Shown piece by piece: positions 31,840-41,050 of a stretch of 64,000 nucleotides of DNA. The notes under the pieces were generated by a model, which was given only the letters and a program-made list of their open reading frames with translations, ran no database searches and had not been told where the DNA came from. Every line of letters starts with the position of its first letter. Position 1 is the first letter of the stretch. The position numbers and the translations under genes were made by a program. This stretch comes from Hymenobacter sp. UV11 (GTDB lineage Bacteria > Bacteroidota > Bacteroidia > Cytophagales > Hymenobacteraceae): NCBI RefSeq assembly GCF_004684095.1, contig NZ_SRII01000002.1:372692-436691 (forward strand), read 5' to 3'.

Positions 31840-34194
31840 TTAGAAGGGGTAGCCGATGGCCAGGTTCAGGCGGCCGCTTGTGTCGTCGGGAGTGCCATAG
31901 TTGGCCCGCAGCGGATAGGCGTAGTCGAAGCGAATGACGAAGAACTGCACGTCGATGCGCAGTCCCGCGCCCGCGCCCACGGCCAGCTGGTTGAGGAAGG
32001 TGCTGGCCTGAAACTGCCCGCCCGGCCGCTGGGGGTCATTATTGACGAGCCACACATTGCCCGCATCTATAAACACCGCACCCTTCACGTAGGGAAACAA
32101 ATCCTGGCGGTATTCCAGGTTGCCTTCCAGGCGCAGGTCGCCCACCTGGTCGTAGTAGTTGTTGATAATGTCGGTGGCCAAGGGCTTGTAGGAGCCCGGC
32201 CCGAGTTGGCGCGCCGCGAAAGCCCGCACCGAGTTGGGGCCCCCGATGCCATACTGGCGCAGGTAGGGCAGCGTGCCCCCCGCCGAGTTGCCGTAGGGTA
32301 GGCCCACCCCGATTTGCAGGCGGCCCACGATGCGGTTGCCCGAAGTGGCTTTGGGGCTGATGCGGTAGTATTCGCGCAGCTCCAAGTCAAACTTGGCATA
32401 TTGCGCAAAGCGCTGGCCGGCAATGGTATAATACTCAGTGGGCGTTTTTTTGCCCACTACGGCGCTACTGATAGCATTGGCCACGTTGCCGCTTACCTCG
32501 GCCATGCCCTGGAAGAAAATCTGTTGGCGGCGCTGCTCCAGCACCTGCTGGTTGTAGGTGTACCGATACGAGCTGGCCAGTATAAACTGCGAGGTGTAGG
32601 CCTGCTTGAGAAAAGGGCGGGCGATAAGCACCCGATTGAAGGCCGTGTCGGTCGAAACGGAGTTGTACGAGGCATCTATTAGCTTCAGCTGCTGCTCGTT
32701 GGTGATTTTGGTTTTCCAGCTGTAGCCATAGCTGGCTGAGTAGCTGGTAGTGCTGAAGTAGCCCGTGCGCGTGACGTAGCGTACGCCCAGCCCAAACGTA
32801 GTACGTGGCTGAAAGTCGGAGTTAATCAGGTTGGGATTTAAAAACGGTAGGTGCGGCGCGATAATGCGCGGCACCAGCACCTGACCATCCAGGCCGAATT
32901 CGGTCGAAAGCAGGCCCGTAGTGCCCCGCGTACCTTCCACGTTGGAGGGCGCTTTAGTCTGCGTTTCGTACGAGGCCACCGCATTGACGAGCAGCTGCTC
33001 GGCCCCGCGAAACGCCGAGCGGTTGCGGAACTGCGCCGTGAGGCCCGGCCCTACAAAGCCGTTGCTTTTGCTCACCAGTTGCAGTTCGGCGCGTAGGCTT
33101 TTCTTCTTGAGCTGCGTCATCAGCACGCTGGCGTCGAGGCGGGCGCGGCCAGCCGAGTCGCCCGCCGTGGAGGGCGCAAACTTTATTTCGACGTAGCGAA
33201 AGGTGTTCAGGCTCATCAGGCGGCTCAGCGTCTGGTCGCGTCGGTGCTGCCGAAACAGGCTGTCGGGAAACAGGAACACGGCCCGCGTAATGGCCTTCGC
33301 CCGAAACATGCTCTCGTCGGGGTAATACAGGTATTTCTGGTAGCGAATGGGCTCCCGCTTCACCGTGTCCGTCAGTACATAATTAGTGTTCAGGCTGATA
33401 GTCTTGAGCCAGTACGGCCGGGTAGACCGCGCCGGAGTTTCGGCCTTCACCTTGTAGTACACATTCACTTTGCCATTAAGTGTGCTATCGACCTGAAACA
33501 GCAGGTAGGTGGGGTTGAAGTAGTAGTAGCCCTGGTTTTTCAGCGCCTGGTCCACGCGGGTGCGCTCGTTGGTGAGCACGTCGAGGTCGTAAGGGTCGCC
33601 CACTTTCAGCAGCGTTTGGGGCGCGGTGTTGCGAATGGCGGCATCAATAAGCGTATCGCGGTCAGGAAAGTGAATTTCCTGCATCGTATACTGCTGGCCG
33701 GGCCGCACGGTGTAGTTTATCTGGGCCGTATTATCCTTGGTCTGCGTCTCACTCGACGCGCTGCCGTGGAAGTAGCCCCGGTTCTGGAGGCGGTTCACCA
33801 TCAGGCCGCGCGTGTTGGCGGGCTGGGCATCGCTGAGCAGCACCGGGGCCTGGCCCAGCTTGCCAGCCAGAAAATGCCCAATGCCTTTCGACTTGCCCAC
33901 GCCCAGGTGCCAGAAGTAGATTTTGGGCCGCAGGCCCAGTATCGATGAGTTGGGCTGCGGCCGCACCAGGGCTTCCAGCTCGGTTTGGAGCGCGTCCTGG
34001 TTGCGCAGCTTGTCGGGCGCTTCAATGGTGACTTTGCTGCCCGTGTACAGCTTCTGGCCTTCCGGAATATACTTCAGCCCCGAGCACGAGGCAAAAAACA
34101 GCAGGCTCAGCACGGCCGCCCAGCGGCCGCCGGCCGAGGCTGCCACCGAGGAAGCGGAATGCGTAAGGTGGGCGAATAGGGAAATTTTCTTCAT
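31840..34194 (-). CDS. tamL: TamL-type BamA/TamA-family outer membrane lipoprotein
   Basis: The 784-residue protein starts at ATG 34192-34194. It has a lipoprotein signal (LLFFASC, Cys37) followed by POTRA-like domains (about 45-330; GYFHGSASS, KNQGYYYFNP) and a C-terminal 16-strand Omp85 barrel (about 400-784; GPNSVRAFAARQLGPG, GDLRLEGNLEYR, GAGAGLRIDVQFFVIRFDYAYPL). A lipidated TamA-like protein is the Bacteroidota variant called TamL. It pairs with TamB encoded just upstream and takes part in outer membrane protein or lipid assembly. The two genes form one minus-strand unit with a family D repeat between them. Confidence 0.9.
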   Translation of the reverse strand: MKKISLFAHLTHSASSVAASAGGRWAAVLSLLFFASCSGLKYIPEGQKLYTGSKVTIEAPDKLRNQDALQTELEALVRPQPNSSILGLRPKIYFWHLGVGKSKGIGHFLAGKLGQAPVLLSDAQPANTRGLMVNRLQNRGYFHGSASSETQTKDNTAQINYTVRPGQQYTMQEIHFPDRDTLIDAAIRNTAPQTLLKVGDPYDLDVLTNERTRVDQALKNQGYYYFNPTYLLFQVDSTLNGKVNVYYKVKAETPARSTRPYWLKTISLNTNYVLTDTVKREPIRYQKYLYYPDESMFRAKAITRAVFLFPDSLFRQHRRDQTLSRLMSLNTFRYVEIKFAPSTAGDSAGRARLDASVLMTQLKKKSLRAELQLVSKSNGFVGPGLTAQFRNRSAFRGAEQLLVNAVASYETQTKAPSNVEGTRGTTGLLSTEFGLDGQVLVPRIIAPHLPFLNPNLINSDFQPRTTFGLGVRYVTRTGYFSTTSYSASYGYSWKTKITNEQQLKLIDASYNSVSTDTAFNRVLIARPFLKQAYTSQFILASSYRYTYNQQVLEQRRQQIFFQGMAEVSGNVANAISSAVVGKKTPTEYYTIAGQRFAQYAKFDLELREYYRISPKATSGNRIVGRLQIGVGLPYGNSAGGTLPYLRQYGIGGPNSVRAFAARQLGPGSYKPLATDIINNYYDQVGDLRLEGNLEYRQDLFPYVKGAVFIDAGNVWLVNNDPQRPGGQFQASTFLNQLAVGAGAGLRIDVQFFVIRFDYAYPLRANYGTPDDTSGRLNLAIGYPF

Positions 34195-34227
34195 ACTATA
34201 CTCTTGGCGCGGGGCGAAGGGGGTAGG

Positions 34228-34297
34228 GCGGAGTGGCACGCTGCGTATTGCCAGCAAAGCCGCTCGAATGGAAACGGCGTGCCACTCCGTTTTGACA
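34228..34297. repeat. Inverted repeat, family D copy 3
   Basis: GCGGAGTGGCACGC (34228-34241) pairs with GGCGTGCCACTCCG (about 34276-34289). It fills the gap between tamB and tamL. The tamB stop is immediately beyond its right end. Confidence 0.75.
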
Positions 34298-34299
34298 GC

Positions 34300-37200
34300 T
34301 TACTGGCTGGTGGCCGGGCGGCGGGTGGTATCGGGGCGGCTTGTGCGGGCGCTCGTCACGCCCGAGGCCGAGTCGGACAGGTACTGCTCATGGCGCTTTT
34401 GCTCCTCCTCGTCTTTCTTGTCCTGCTTGCGGGTTTTCTTGCCCCGCTCCTTCACTTCGCGGCTCACTTTCTCAAACAAGTCCTGGAAATTATTGTAGTC
34501 GCGCTGAAACACTAGCGCCGCGCCCGTCCGCACAATGGCCCCGTCGATGTCCTCGTAGGCATTCTGCCGGAAGGCGCGCAGGCGCAGGCGGCCATCTGCC
34601 AGCAGCGTGTATTCGAGGCTTACGTCGCCGGCCAGGTTGCTGGCCGAGCTGGTGCCCGAAGTGGTTTGGTTGCCGGCGCCGGCCAGCGGCACGTCGGCTC
34701 CCACCCGCACGGTGAGGCGGTTGTTGAAGAGCTGGCGGCGCACGGCCACGTTCAGGTCGGTGCGCGAGCCGTTCGAGCCGCTGCTGTAGTCGGCTTGGTT
34801 GGTTACGCCCAGGTCAAGGCCCAGACCCGAGAGGTACTTGCCGGTCAGGCTCTGGAGCTGGTCGGTGAGCACCTGGCTCACCGAGCCGCGCAGCTGGCTG
34901 GCCGCAAAGCTCTCGCCCGCCGCCGACTGGAAGGGGTTTTGCTGAATAAAGCGCCCCAGCACCAACAGCGAAAACACCTGCTTGCTCAGCTCGGAGGTCT
35001 GGCTGGGCTGGCGCAGGTTGCTAAGTACCGCCTCTACTTCGCCCCCCACCGCGCTGTTGAGCGACGACTCGGGTAGGGTAATATCAAACCCAATCGTGGG
35101 CTTGCTGAGCTGGTCAGTTACTTTTATCAACACGTTAAACGCCATTGCATTGCGCGATACCGTGTTGGAGGTCGGGTCGTTGCTGCCCTGGGCGGCCAGC
35201 AGGTCGGCCGGGGCAGCCTTCACCTTGTACACGGCCGTAATGTTGAGGTCGGCATTGTAGGGGTCGCCGCTCCAGGTAATGTACGAGCCCTTCGAGATGA
35301 TAAACTCGCGGGTAGCCAGGCCGTAAAGTGAGAGTTTGTACTTGCCCCGGCGCACGTCGAGCCGCCCGCTGAGCGTGATGTTGCCGCTTGGGTCGATGTT
35401 GGTCGTGAGCGTGCCCGCCGCCCGGATGCGCAGATTATCCCCGCTGATGGGGTCTACCACGAAGGTGAAGGGCGTATTATCGGTAATCGTAATCTGGGCC
35501 GAAATGTCGTAGTTAATCGAGTTGGCCTGCGCCGCTGAGTCGGCCGCCGCCAGCTTTTTGGCCAGCAGCGGGTTCAGCTTCACGCTCTTGTCCACAAACT
35601 GCACGATTCCTTCGCGAGCTACCACGCTAGGGTCCACGGCCGGGTTTTCCACGGTCAGGTCCGAGCCCTTCACCACCGTGGCGCGGGTATCAATTTTGAT
35701 GAGCGAGAGCGGCCCCGTCAGGCGCGTATCTGAGTCCACCACCAGGCGGCCGTAGTACAACGTGTTGTCCTTGGTGCGCGTGCTCTTCACGGCCAGAAAA
35801 TCATTGGTCGTTATGTGCAGGTCGAAGCTATAGTCCAGCAGGTTGGGTGTCAGCAAGTAGCCATTGGCCACCGCCTTATTTCCGACCGAGTCGAGCACCG
35901 TAAAATTGTTAAAGGCAATGCCTTTCTCATCAAACACAATCGGCTGGCTCACCAGCCTAAACGGCGAGCCCAGCTGCGGCACCACGAAGCTGGCATCGGG
36001 CGAGGTGGTAAGCCGCCCGCGCACCTGCGGCGCGCTGGTAGTGCCAGCCAGCGTCAGCTGCCCGCTCAGGAAGCCCGTGGCCTGGCTGATTTGCCCGGCC
36101 GAGAAGGGCTCGGCGGTTTTCACGTTGAGACGGTTTACATCGACCACGAAATCGAGCGGCGTGGTGCCCACCGTGCGGTATGCGCCCTTCACAGTCACAT
36201 CGTTGCCGCCGCCACCGGTGAGGCGGGCATCCACGTCGTAGCGGTCGGGCACGGGGTTGTTGGCTTGCAGCGCCAGGTCGCCGAGCACCGTCTTGCTATA
36301 CAACAAGTCCTTGATAGTCAGGTTGGCGGTGAAAGCCTGCTTTGGCGTGCCCAGGTTGCGGGCCACGGCTTCGCCATTGAGCAGGCCGCCCACTGTCGAG
36401 TCGGCCATGCCGATGGCTTTGCCCAAGATGCTCAGGTTGAACTGCTCGAAGCGCACAGCCAGCGGCGAGGTATTCACGGCCGGGTTCTGGCTCTGCACCA
36501 CCAGCGCCGACGAGCCATTGGTGAGGCGCAAGGCATTGGCCACCACTGTGCCATCGGCGTTGTAGCGCACGTAGTTGCCGGTGCCCGCCGTCCAGGTATC
36601 GTAGTTAATAATCTGGTCGTCGGCGAACGCAAACTGGTAGGCGCTGCCCGCTCGCTGCTCCAGCACTTGTAGCGCGCCGGCCAGCGCCAGCCGTTCTTTA
36701 TCCGTGCTATCGCCCAGGATGGCGGCGCGCACATTCACCTTATTATCAGCCACATTGCCCACCAGGCTCGGCCGGCGCAGCAGGAAAGTAGTATCCCGCG
36801 CCGACTGCTCGGCGGCCTGGGCCATGCGCAGCGCGTAGTCAAGCTTTTGTGGATTCGAGCCCACATTCAGCGTCAGCGAGTCAAGCTTATAGCTCTGGTA
36901 GCGAATCAGCGGAATGCTGGTTTTGGCCGTGAGGCGGGCGTCGGCGCGGCTGTAGTCGCCGGCCAGCGTGAAGGGCGACAGCCGCCGCAGCCCCGGCACC
37001 AGCCGGCGCAACAGCCGCGTCTGCTTCATCTTGAGCGAGTAGGTAAACTGCTGCCCGCCCGCATTGGACGTAAACGGCTTCACGCCCGCCAGCCGGAAAT
37101 ACCGGTTGATGTGCCGCTGCAATTCGGTCGCTAAATCGCCCAGGTGCACGTTGCCATCCAGGTTAAAGTTGGCCACGTTGGAGTTGAAATCCACCAGCGT

Positions 37201-39555
37201 GCGCGTCGCGTTCTGCACGATGCGGCCACTCACCGAATCCAGCGGAAACGCCTGGTTATTGTTGACAATGACAATATTATTGCCGCTAAACGTGCCGTTA
37301 ATCGTATTCAGCCCCGAGCCGCTGATGTTAGCCTTCAAATCGCCCTGAATGCGCAGGTCGCCGCCCGTGTAGAAGCCCAGCGCCGTCAGGTTCACGCCGC
37401 GTAGGTTCAGCGAGGTTACCTGGTAGGTCGGGTTGTTGGCGTCGCGCAGGTTCACCACCGCGTTCAGGTCCAGGTCGAGGTTGGGGTCCGAGTGGCTGCT
37501 GGCGGCAATCGTATACTTGCCCCGGTCGATGTCCACGGTAGTGGTCACGCCGTGGTAGGTGTAGCCGTTGTAGCGGGCGCTCTGGATGTTGGCCGTCAGC
37601 TTGCCCACCAAGGTATTGGGGTCCTGTAAATTGCCAACCGCATTGATGCGGCCCGTGCCCGTAATCGTCCCGATGGTCGGGTCTTTCAGCAGCTTGCCCG
37701 CGTCGAAGTTTTGCACCGCGAAGGTGCCCACCAGCGGCTGTTGCCCATTGGCCTGCGCCGCGCCCAGCTTGCCGCTAAACGCCACGTTGCCGTAGGTCGA
37801 GCGCAGCTTCAGGTTCGTATCAAACGCCAGTGTCGTGGGCCGGCCCTTGAAGGTGCCGCTTAGCGAGAGGGTAGGGGGAATGCTGATGTTGTCGGGCACT
37901 GTGCCCTTGGGCAGCACGCTCAGCAGGTCGGCGCGGGTGGTGCTGAATTTCTGAATATCCAGGTCCACGTACAGGCGACCATCCACGTTGGGCAGGCCCA
38001 CGATGTGCGCCCGGCGCGCCTGCATCACGGTGTTGCGCAGCCCCACGAAGTCAAAGTTGCGAATCAGCAAATCACCCAGCCGGCCGCTCACCAGCCCGCT
38101 CACCAGCACGCTTTGGTTGGGGCCGGTCGTGAAAGGGGGGGTAGAGGCCAGGCTCGGCACCAGGTACAGGATGTCGCGGAAGCCCAGCCGCGTGTTGCGC
38201 AGGTCACCGGCCAGGCCCAGGTTGGGCAGGTCGTCGGCAATGACGCCCAGGCTCTTGTAGTGCAGCGCCAGGCTGCGCTTAATGCGCGTGTGCGGCGTTA
38301 TCAAGTCCAGGCTATCGAGCTTGATGTCCGTCGAGTCGTACACCACATTGGCCCGCGCCGACGTGATGGCGAAGCCGCTCTGGTCCTTGCCCGCCAGGTT
38401 GTCCAGCTTCACCGTCGTCAGGTTCTCGCTGAAAGACAAGTCGTGCGTGTTCAGCACCAAGTCCGTGAAATGCAGGTGGCTGTAGTCGAGTGCCGGGTAG
38501 CGGCTCTTCACCTTGGGGTCGTTGAAGTTGTCAAACTTGACCTCTACGCCGCTCACGTCCGATTGCCCCAGCGTTACGCGCCAGGCCAGGGGGGTAGGGG
38601 CCGCCTGCTGGGCCGCATCGTTCACCTTGCGCACCGCCTCGGCGGGGTTAATGGCGCGCTGCTCCACCGGCACGTCCTTGTTCTGGGCGTAGGCGAAAGA
38701 GGTGTTTTTGAGCGTCAACTTATCGAGGTCGATGCGCTCCTTGGCCAGGTCGATATTCTTGGCCGTGACGTCGGCCAGCCCAATTTTTGCGTCGATAAAC
38801 TGCGCCGATGGGCCATTCTTATACACAAAGCCCACGTCTTCCAGCGTCGCCTTGTTCAGGCCAAAGGTCAAATCGAGCGGCTTGGTGGGCTCGGGGCTGG
38901 CCAGCTCGGGCGCAGTTTTGGTCTGCGCCATCTTGATGAAGCTGTGCCGCAGTGCCGCATTGTTCACCTTATAGATGGAGTTGGTCACGTCTACTTCATC
39001 CATGTTCACCAGCAGGTCGCCAATTTTGGCGCGCAGGTCGGAGCCGGCCACCTGGTCATTCTGCGTGAAAAGCAGGTTGCTGACGTGCAGCTTGCCGATA
39101 TCGTACTTCAGGCTGGAGCTGGTCGTGTCTACCGGCGCCGTGGGGTCGCTGAACGCGTTGATAATGAAGTCGTAGTTATTAACGCTATCGGGCTCGGTGC
39201 GGGTCAGGCGCACGCGGCCGTTTTCCAGCTCCACGTCCTTAATATTTACCTGGCTGTGCAGCAGGGCAAAAATATCGATGCTCACGCCCAGATGGCCCAC
39301 GCTCACCAGCGTGTCGCGCTGCTGGTCGGCCAGGTACACGTTGTCGAAGTTGATGGCGTGCCGGAAATCGGTGCGGAACGTGCCCAGGCGCACTTCGGTT
39401 TTGAGCTTGTCGCGCAGGTAGCCTTCGGCGCGCCGGGCCACAAAGTCCTGACCCGCTGGAAATTGCAAGAACACAACGACGCCAATCACCAGTAGCAATA
39501 CCAGCGCGATTAACCCAAAAATTACGTACAAAAAGCGGCGTAAGTAGACTGGCAC
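34300..39555 (-). CDS. tamB: Translocation and assembly module TamB (AsmA-like)
   Basis: The 1751-residue protein starts with GTG at 39553-39555. One N-terminal transmembrane helix (about 8-31) anchors it in the inner membrane. It is followed by a very long periplasmic region of repeated short amphipathic strands, as in AsmA-like/TamB bridge proteins. The C-terminal DUF490/TamB domain is recognisable (DVRRGKYKLSLYG, FNVLIKVTDQLSKPTIGFDITLPE, LLVLGRFIQQNPF, YSSGSNGSRTDLNVAVRRQL). TamB spans the periplasm and may carry phospholipids or support barrel assembly with its Omp85 partner, here TamL. A charged tail of about 40 residues (REVKERGKKTRKQDKKDEE) is extra. Confidence 0.93.
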   Translation of the reverse strand: MPVYLRRFLYVIFGLIALVLLLVIGVVVFLQFPAGQDFVARRAEGYLRDKLKTEVRLGTFRTDFRHAINFDNVYLADQQRDTLVSVGHLGVSIDIFALLHSQVNIKDVELENGRVRLTRTEPDSVNNYDFIINAFSDPTAPVDTTSSSLKYDIGKLHVSNLLFTQNDQVAGSDLRAKIGDLLVNMDEVDVTNSIYKVNNAALRHSFIKMAQTKTAPELASPEPTKPLDLTFGLNKATLEDVGFVYKNGPSAQFIDAKIGLADVTAKNIDLAKERIDLDKLTLKNTSFAYAQNKDVPVEQRAINPAEAVRKVNDAAQQAAPTPLAWRVTLGQSDVSGVEVKFDNFNDPKVKSRYPALDYSHLHFTDLVLNTHDLSFSENLTTVKLDNLAGKDQSGFAITSARANVVYDSTDIKLDSLDLITPHTRIKRSLALHYKSLGVIADDLPNLGLAGDLRNTRLGFRDILYLVPSLASTPPFTTGPNQSVLVSGLVSGRLGDLLIRNFDFVGLRNTVMQARRAHIVGLPNVDGRLYVDLDIQKFSTTRADLLSVLPKGTVPDNISIPPTLSLSGTFKGRPTTLAFDTNLKLRSTYGNVAFSGKLGAAQANGQQPLVGTFAVQNFDAGKLLKDPTIGTITGTGRINAVGNLQDPNTLVGKLTANIQSARYNGYTYHGVTTTVDIDRGKYTIAASSHSDPNLDLDLNAVVNLRDANNPTYQVTSLNLRGVNLTALGFYTGGDLRIQGDLKANISGSGLNTINGTFSGNNIVIVNNNQAFPLDSVSGRIVQNATRTLVDFNSNVANFNLDGNVHLGDLATELQRHINRYFRLAGVKPFTSNAGGQQFTYSLKMKQTRLLRRLVPGLRRLSPFTLAGDYSRADARLTAKTSIPLIRYQSYKLDSLTLNVGSNPQKLDYALRMAQAAEQSARDTTFLLRRPSLVGNVADNKVNVRAAILGDSTDKERLALAGALQVLEQRAGSAYQFAFADDQIINYDTWTAGTGNYVRYNADGTVVANALRLTNGSSALVVQSQNPAVNTSPLAVRFEQFNLSILGKAIGMADSTVGGLLNGEAVARNLGTPKQAFTANLTIKDLLYSKTVLGDLALQANNPVPDRYDVDARLTGGGGNDVTVKGAYRTVGTTPLDFVVDVNRLNVKTAEPFSAGQISQATGFLSGQLTLAGTTSAPQVRGRLTTSPDASFVVPQLGSPFRLVSQPIVFDEKGIAFNNFTVLDSVGNKAVANGYLLTPNLLDYSFDLHITTNDFLAVKSTRTKDNTLYYGRLVVDSDTRLTGPLSLIKIDTRATVVKGSDLTVENPAVDPSVVAREGIVQFVDKSVKLNPLLAKKLAAADSAAQANSINYDISAQITITDNTPFTFVVDPISGDNLRIRAAGTLTTNIDPSGNITLSGRLDVRRGKYKLSLYGLATREFIISKGSYITWSGDPYNADLNITAVYKVKAAPADLLAAQGSNDPTSNTVSRNAMAFNVLIKVTDQLSKPTIGFDITLPESSLNSAVGGEVEAVLSNLRQPSQTSELSKQVFSLLVLGRFIQQNPFQSAAGESFAASQLRGSVSQVLTDQLQSLTGKYLSGLGLDLGVTNQADYSSGSNGSRTDLNVAVRRQLFNNRLTVRVGADVPLAGAGNQTTSGTSSASNLAGDVSLEYTLLADGRLRLRAFRQNAYEDIDGAIVRTGAALVFQRDYNNFQDLFEKVSREVKERGKKTRKQDKKDEEEQKRHEQYLSDSASGVTSARTSRPDTTRRPATSQ

Positions 39556-39744
39556 AGGCAGAAAAGGCGTGAGTGAAGCCGAGCGGGGCTCGGTAAAGAA
39601 ACTAGGCTAAGTATTTCTGAACGAAAAACTGCGGCTTAGGTTGGCCGCCAGCGGCGCTGCCGGGCCGCCGCGAGCTTCACCGTAACGCGGGGGGGTAGGG
39701 GTTTTGGTATGCTGCGGCGGCCGCATAAACCCGCTGCCGGCCGT

Positions 39745-39751
39745 TACTTTG
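39745..39751 (+). promoter_or_regulatory. -7-like box five bases before the moxR start
   Basis: TACTTTG is followed by CCGGC and then ATG 39757. The spacing equals that at the pentapeptide gene, consistent with a leaderless or near-leaderless transcript. Confidence 0.35.
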
Positions 39752-39756
39752 CCGGC

Positions 39757-40731
39757 ATGCAGCCCACCTCCGCCCCCGACTATCGCCCCCTCATTCGCCA
39801 GGCTTTTGCCGAGATGGAAAAAGTGGTGGTGGGCCAGCGGGCGCTGGTCAGCCGCCTGCTCATCGGCGTGTTTACGGGTGGTCACATTTTGCTCGAAGGG
39901 GTGCCGGGCCTGGCCAAAACCCTCACCGTGAGCACGCTGGCCCAGGTGCTGCACCTGCACTTTCAGCGCGTGCAGTTCACCCCCGACCTGCTGCCCTCCG
40001 ACCTCGTGGGCACCATGATTTACAACCAGAACCAGTCGGTGTTTGAGGTCAAGAAAGGCCCCATCTTCGCCAACCTCGTGCTGGCCGATGAAATCAACCG
40101 CTCGCCGGCCAAGGTTCAGAGCGCCCTGCTCGAAGCCATGCAGGAAAACCAGGTCACCATCGGCGACCAGACGTATCAGCTCGACCGGCCGTTCTTGGTG
40201 CTGGCCACCCAAAACCCAGTGGAGCAGGAAGGTACCTACCCCCTGCCCGAGGCCCAGGTCGACCGCTTCATGCTGAAAGTGCATGTCGATTACCTCAAAA
40301 AAGCCGACGAACTGGAAGTGATGCGCCGCATGGCCAATATGGGTTTTCAGGGCAATGTGCAGCCCGTGCTGACCAAGGAAGACATCTTCGGCATCCGCGA
40401 CCAGATAAACCAGGTGACGATTTCGGACACGCTAGAGAAATACCTCATCGAGCTGGTATTTGCGACACGCCGCCCGGCCGACTACGACCTGCCCGAGTTT
40501 GCGCAGGCCGTGCAGTTTGGGGCCAGTCCGCGGGCCAGCATCGCGCTGCACCGCGCCTCCCGCGCCGTGGCTTACCTCGACGGCCGCGACTACGTGCTGC
40601 CCGAAGACATCAAGGACGTGGCCGAGGACGTGCTCAACCACCGCATCCTGATGACCTACGAAGCCGAGGCCGACGGTATCCGCACCCACGACCTCATTGA
40701 GGCAATTCTGCGCAAAGTGCCGATTTCGTAG
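39757..40731 (+). CDS. MoxR-family AAA+ ATPase
   Basis: The 324-residue protein has Walker A GVPGLAKT (48-55), Walker B LVLADEINR (about 107-115), sensor 1 LATQNPVEQEGTYPLPEAQVDRF and a C-terminal lid with YVLPEDIKDVAEDVL. MoxR ATPases act as chaperones for metalloproteins or cell-envelope complexes and usually sit next to DUF58 and VWA-domain genes. Those partners are absent here, so this is an orphan copy. The ATG at 39757 was chosen over 39709 because the conserved N terminus begins just after it. Confidence 0.92.
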   Translation: MQPTSAPDYRPLIRQAFAEMEKVVVGQRALVSRLLIGVFTGGHILLEGVPGLAKTLTVSTLAQVLHLHFQRVQFTPDLLPSDLVGTMIYNQNQSVFEVKKGPIFANLVLADEINRSPAKVQSALLEAMQENQVTIGDQTYQLDRPFLVLATQNPVEQEGTYPLPEAQVDRFMLKVHVDYLKKADELEVMRRMANMGFQGNVQPVLTKEDIFGIRDQINQVTISDTLEKYLIELVFATRRPADYDLPEFAQAVQFGASPRASIALHRASRAVAYLDGRDYVLPEDIKDVAEDVLNHRILMTYEAEADGIRTHDLIEAILRKVPIS

Positions 40732-41050
40732 GGGGTAGGGCCGCCACCGTGCCAGTAGCGCGAACTACAAAGTTCGCGCTACTTTTTGCATAAACACAGG
40801 TATATAAGGAAGTAAGATATAAGGCCCCGTGGTGGGCATTCTTACAGACCGGCCTCGCGCCACCACCAAAACCAGGGGTAGGGACTTCACCAGCGGGCGG
40901 CTTCGCAGCCGAGCCGGCCGGCTCGGTGCGCGCATTTTTTTGTGGTTTCAGGATTTTTAGTAGCTTAGCTCATCGAATGGCCATTTGTACATTAGGCATA
41001 AGGCGTTTTTTAGATTAGTGAATCTTCTTACCCTTTAAATACTATTTATC
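40732..41050. other. Intergenic region before the T9SS glycosidase
   Basis: This 319-base stretch holds the moxR terminator (40754-40787), a GC-rich possible hairpin near 40910-40935 (GAGCCGGCCGGCTCGG) and then about 110 bases of markedly AT-rich DNA up to the glycosidase start. No gene was seen. A TTTG at 40985-40988 lies upstream of AT-rich sequence, but no clear TAnnTTTG follows at the right distance. Confidence 0.5.
40754..40787 (+). terminator. Intrinsic terminator of moxR
   Basis: AGTAGCGCGAACT and AGTTCGCGCTACT form a perfect 13-bp stem with a 4-base loop, followed by TTTTT. It is located 22 bases past the moxR stop. Confidence 0.85.

Noticed and set aside
38005..39495. Long antisense open frame of 496 codons opposite tamB
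   Set aside because: It is a shadow of a GC-rich coding strand: it has no protein domains, has Arg/Val/Gly/His-rich composition, and lies wholly inside the clear tamB gene.
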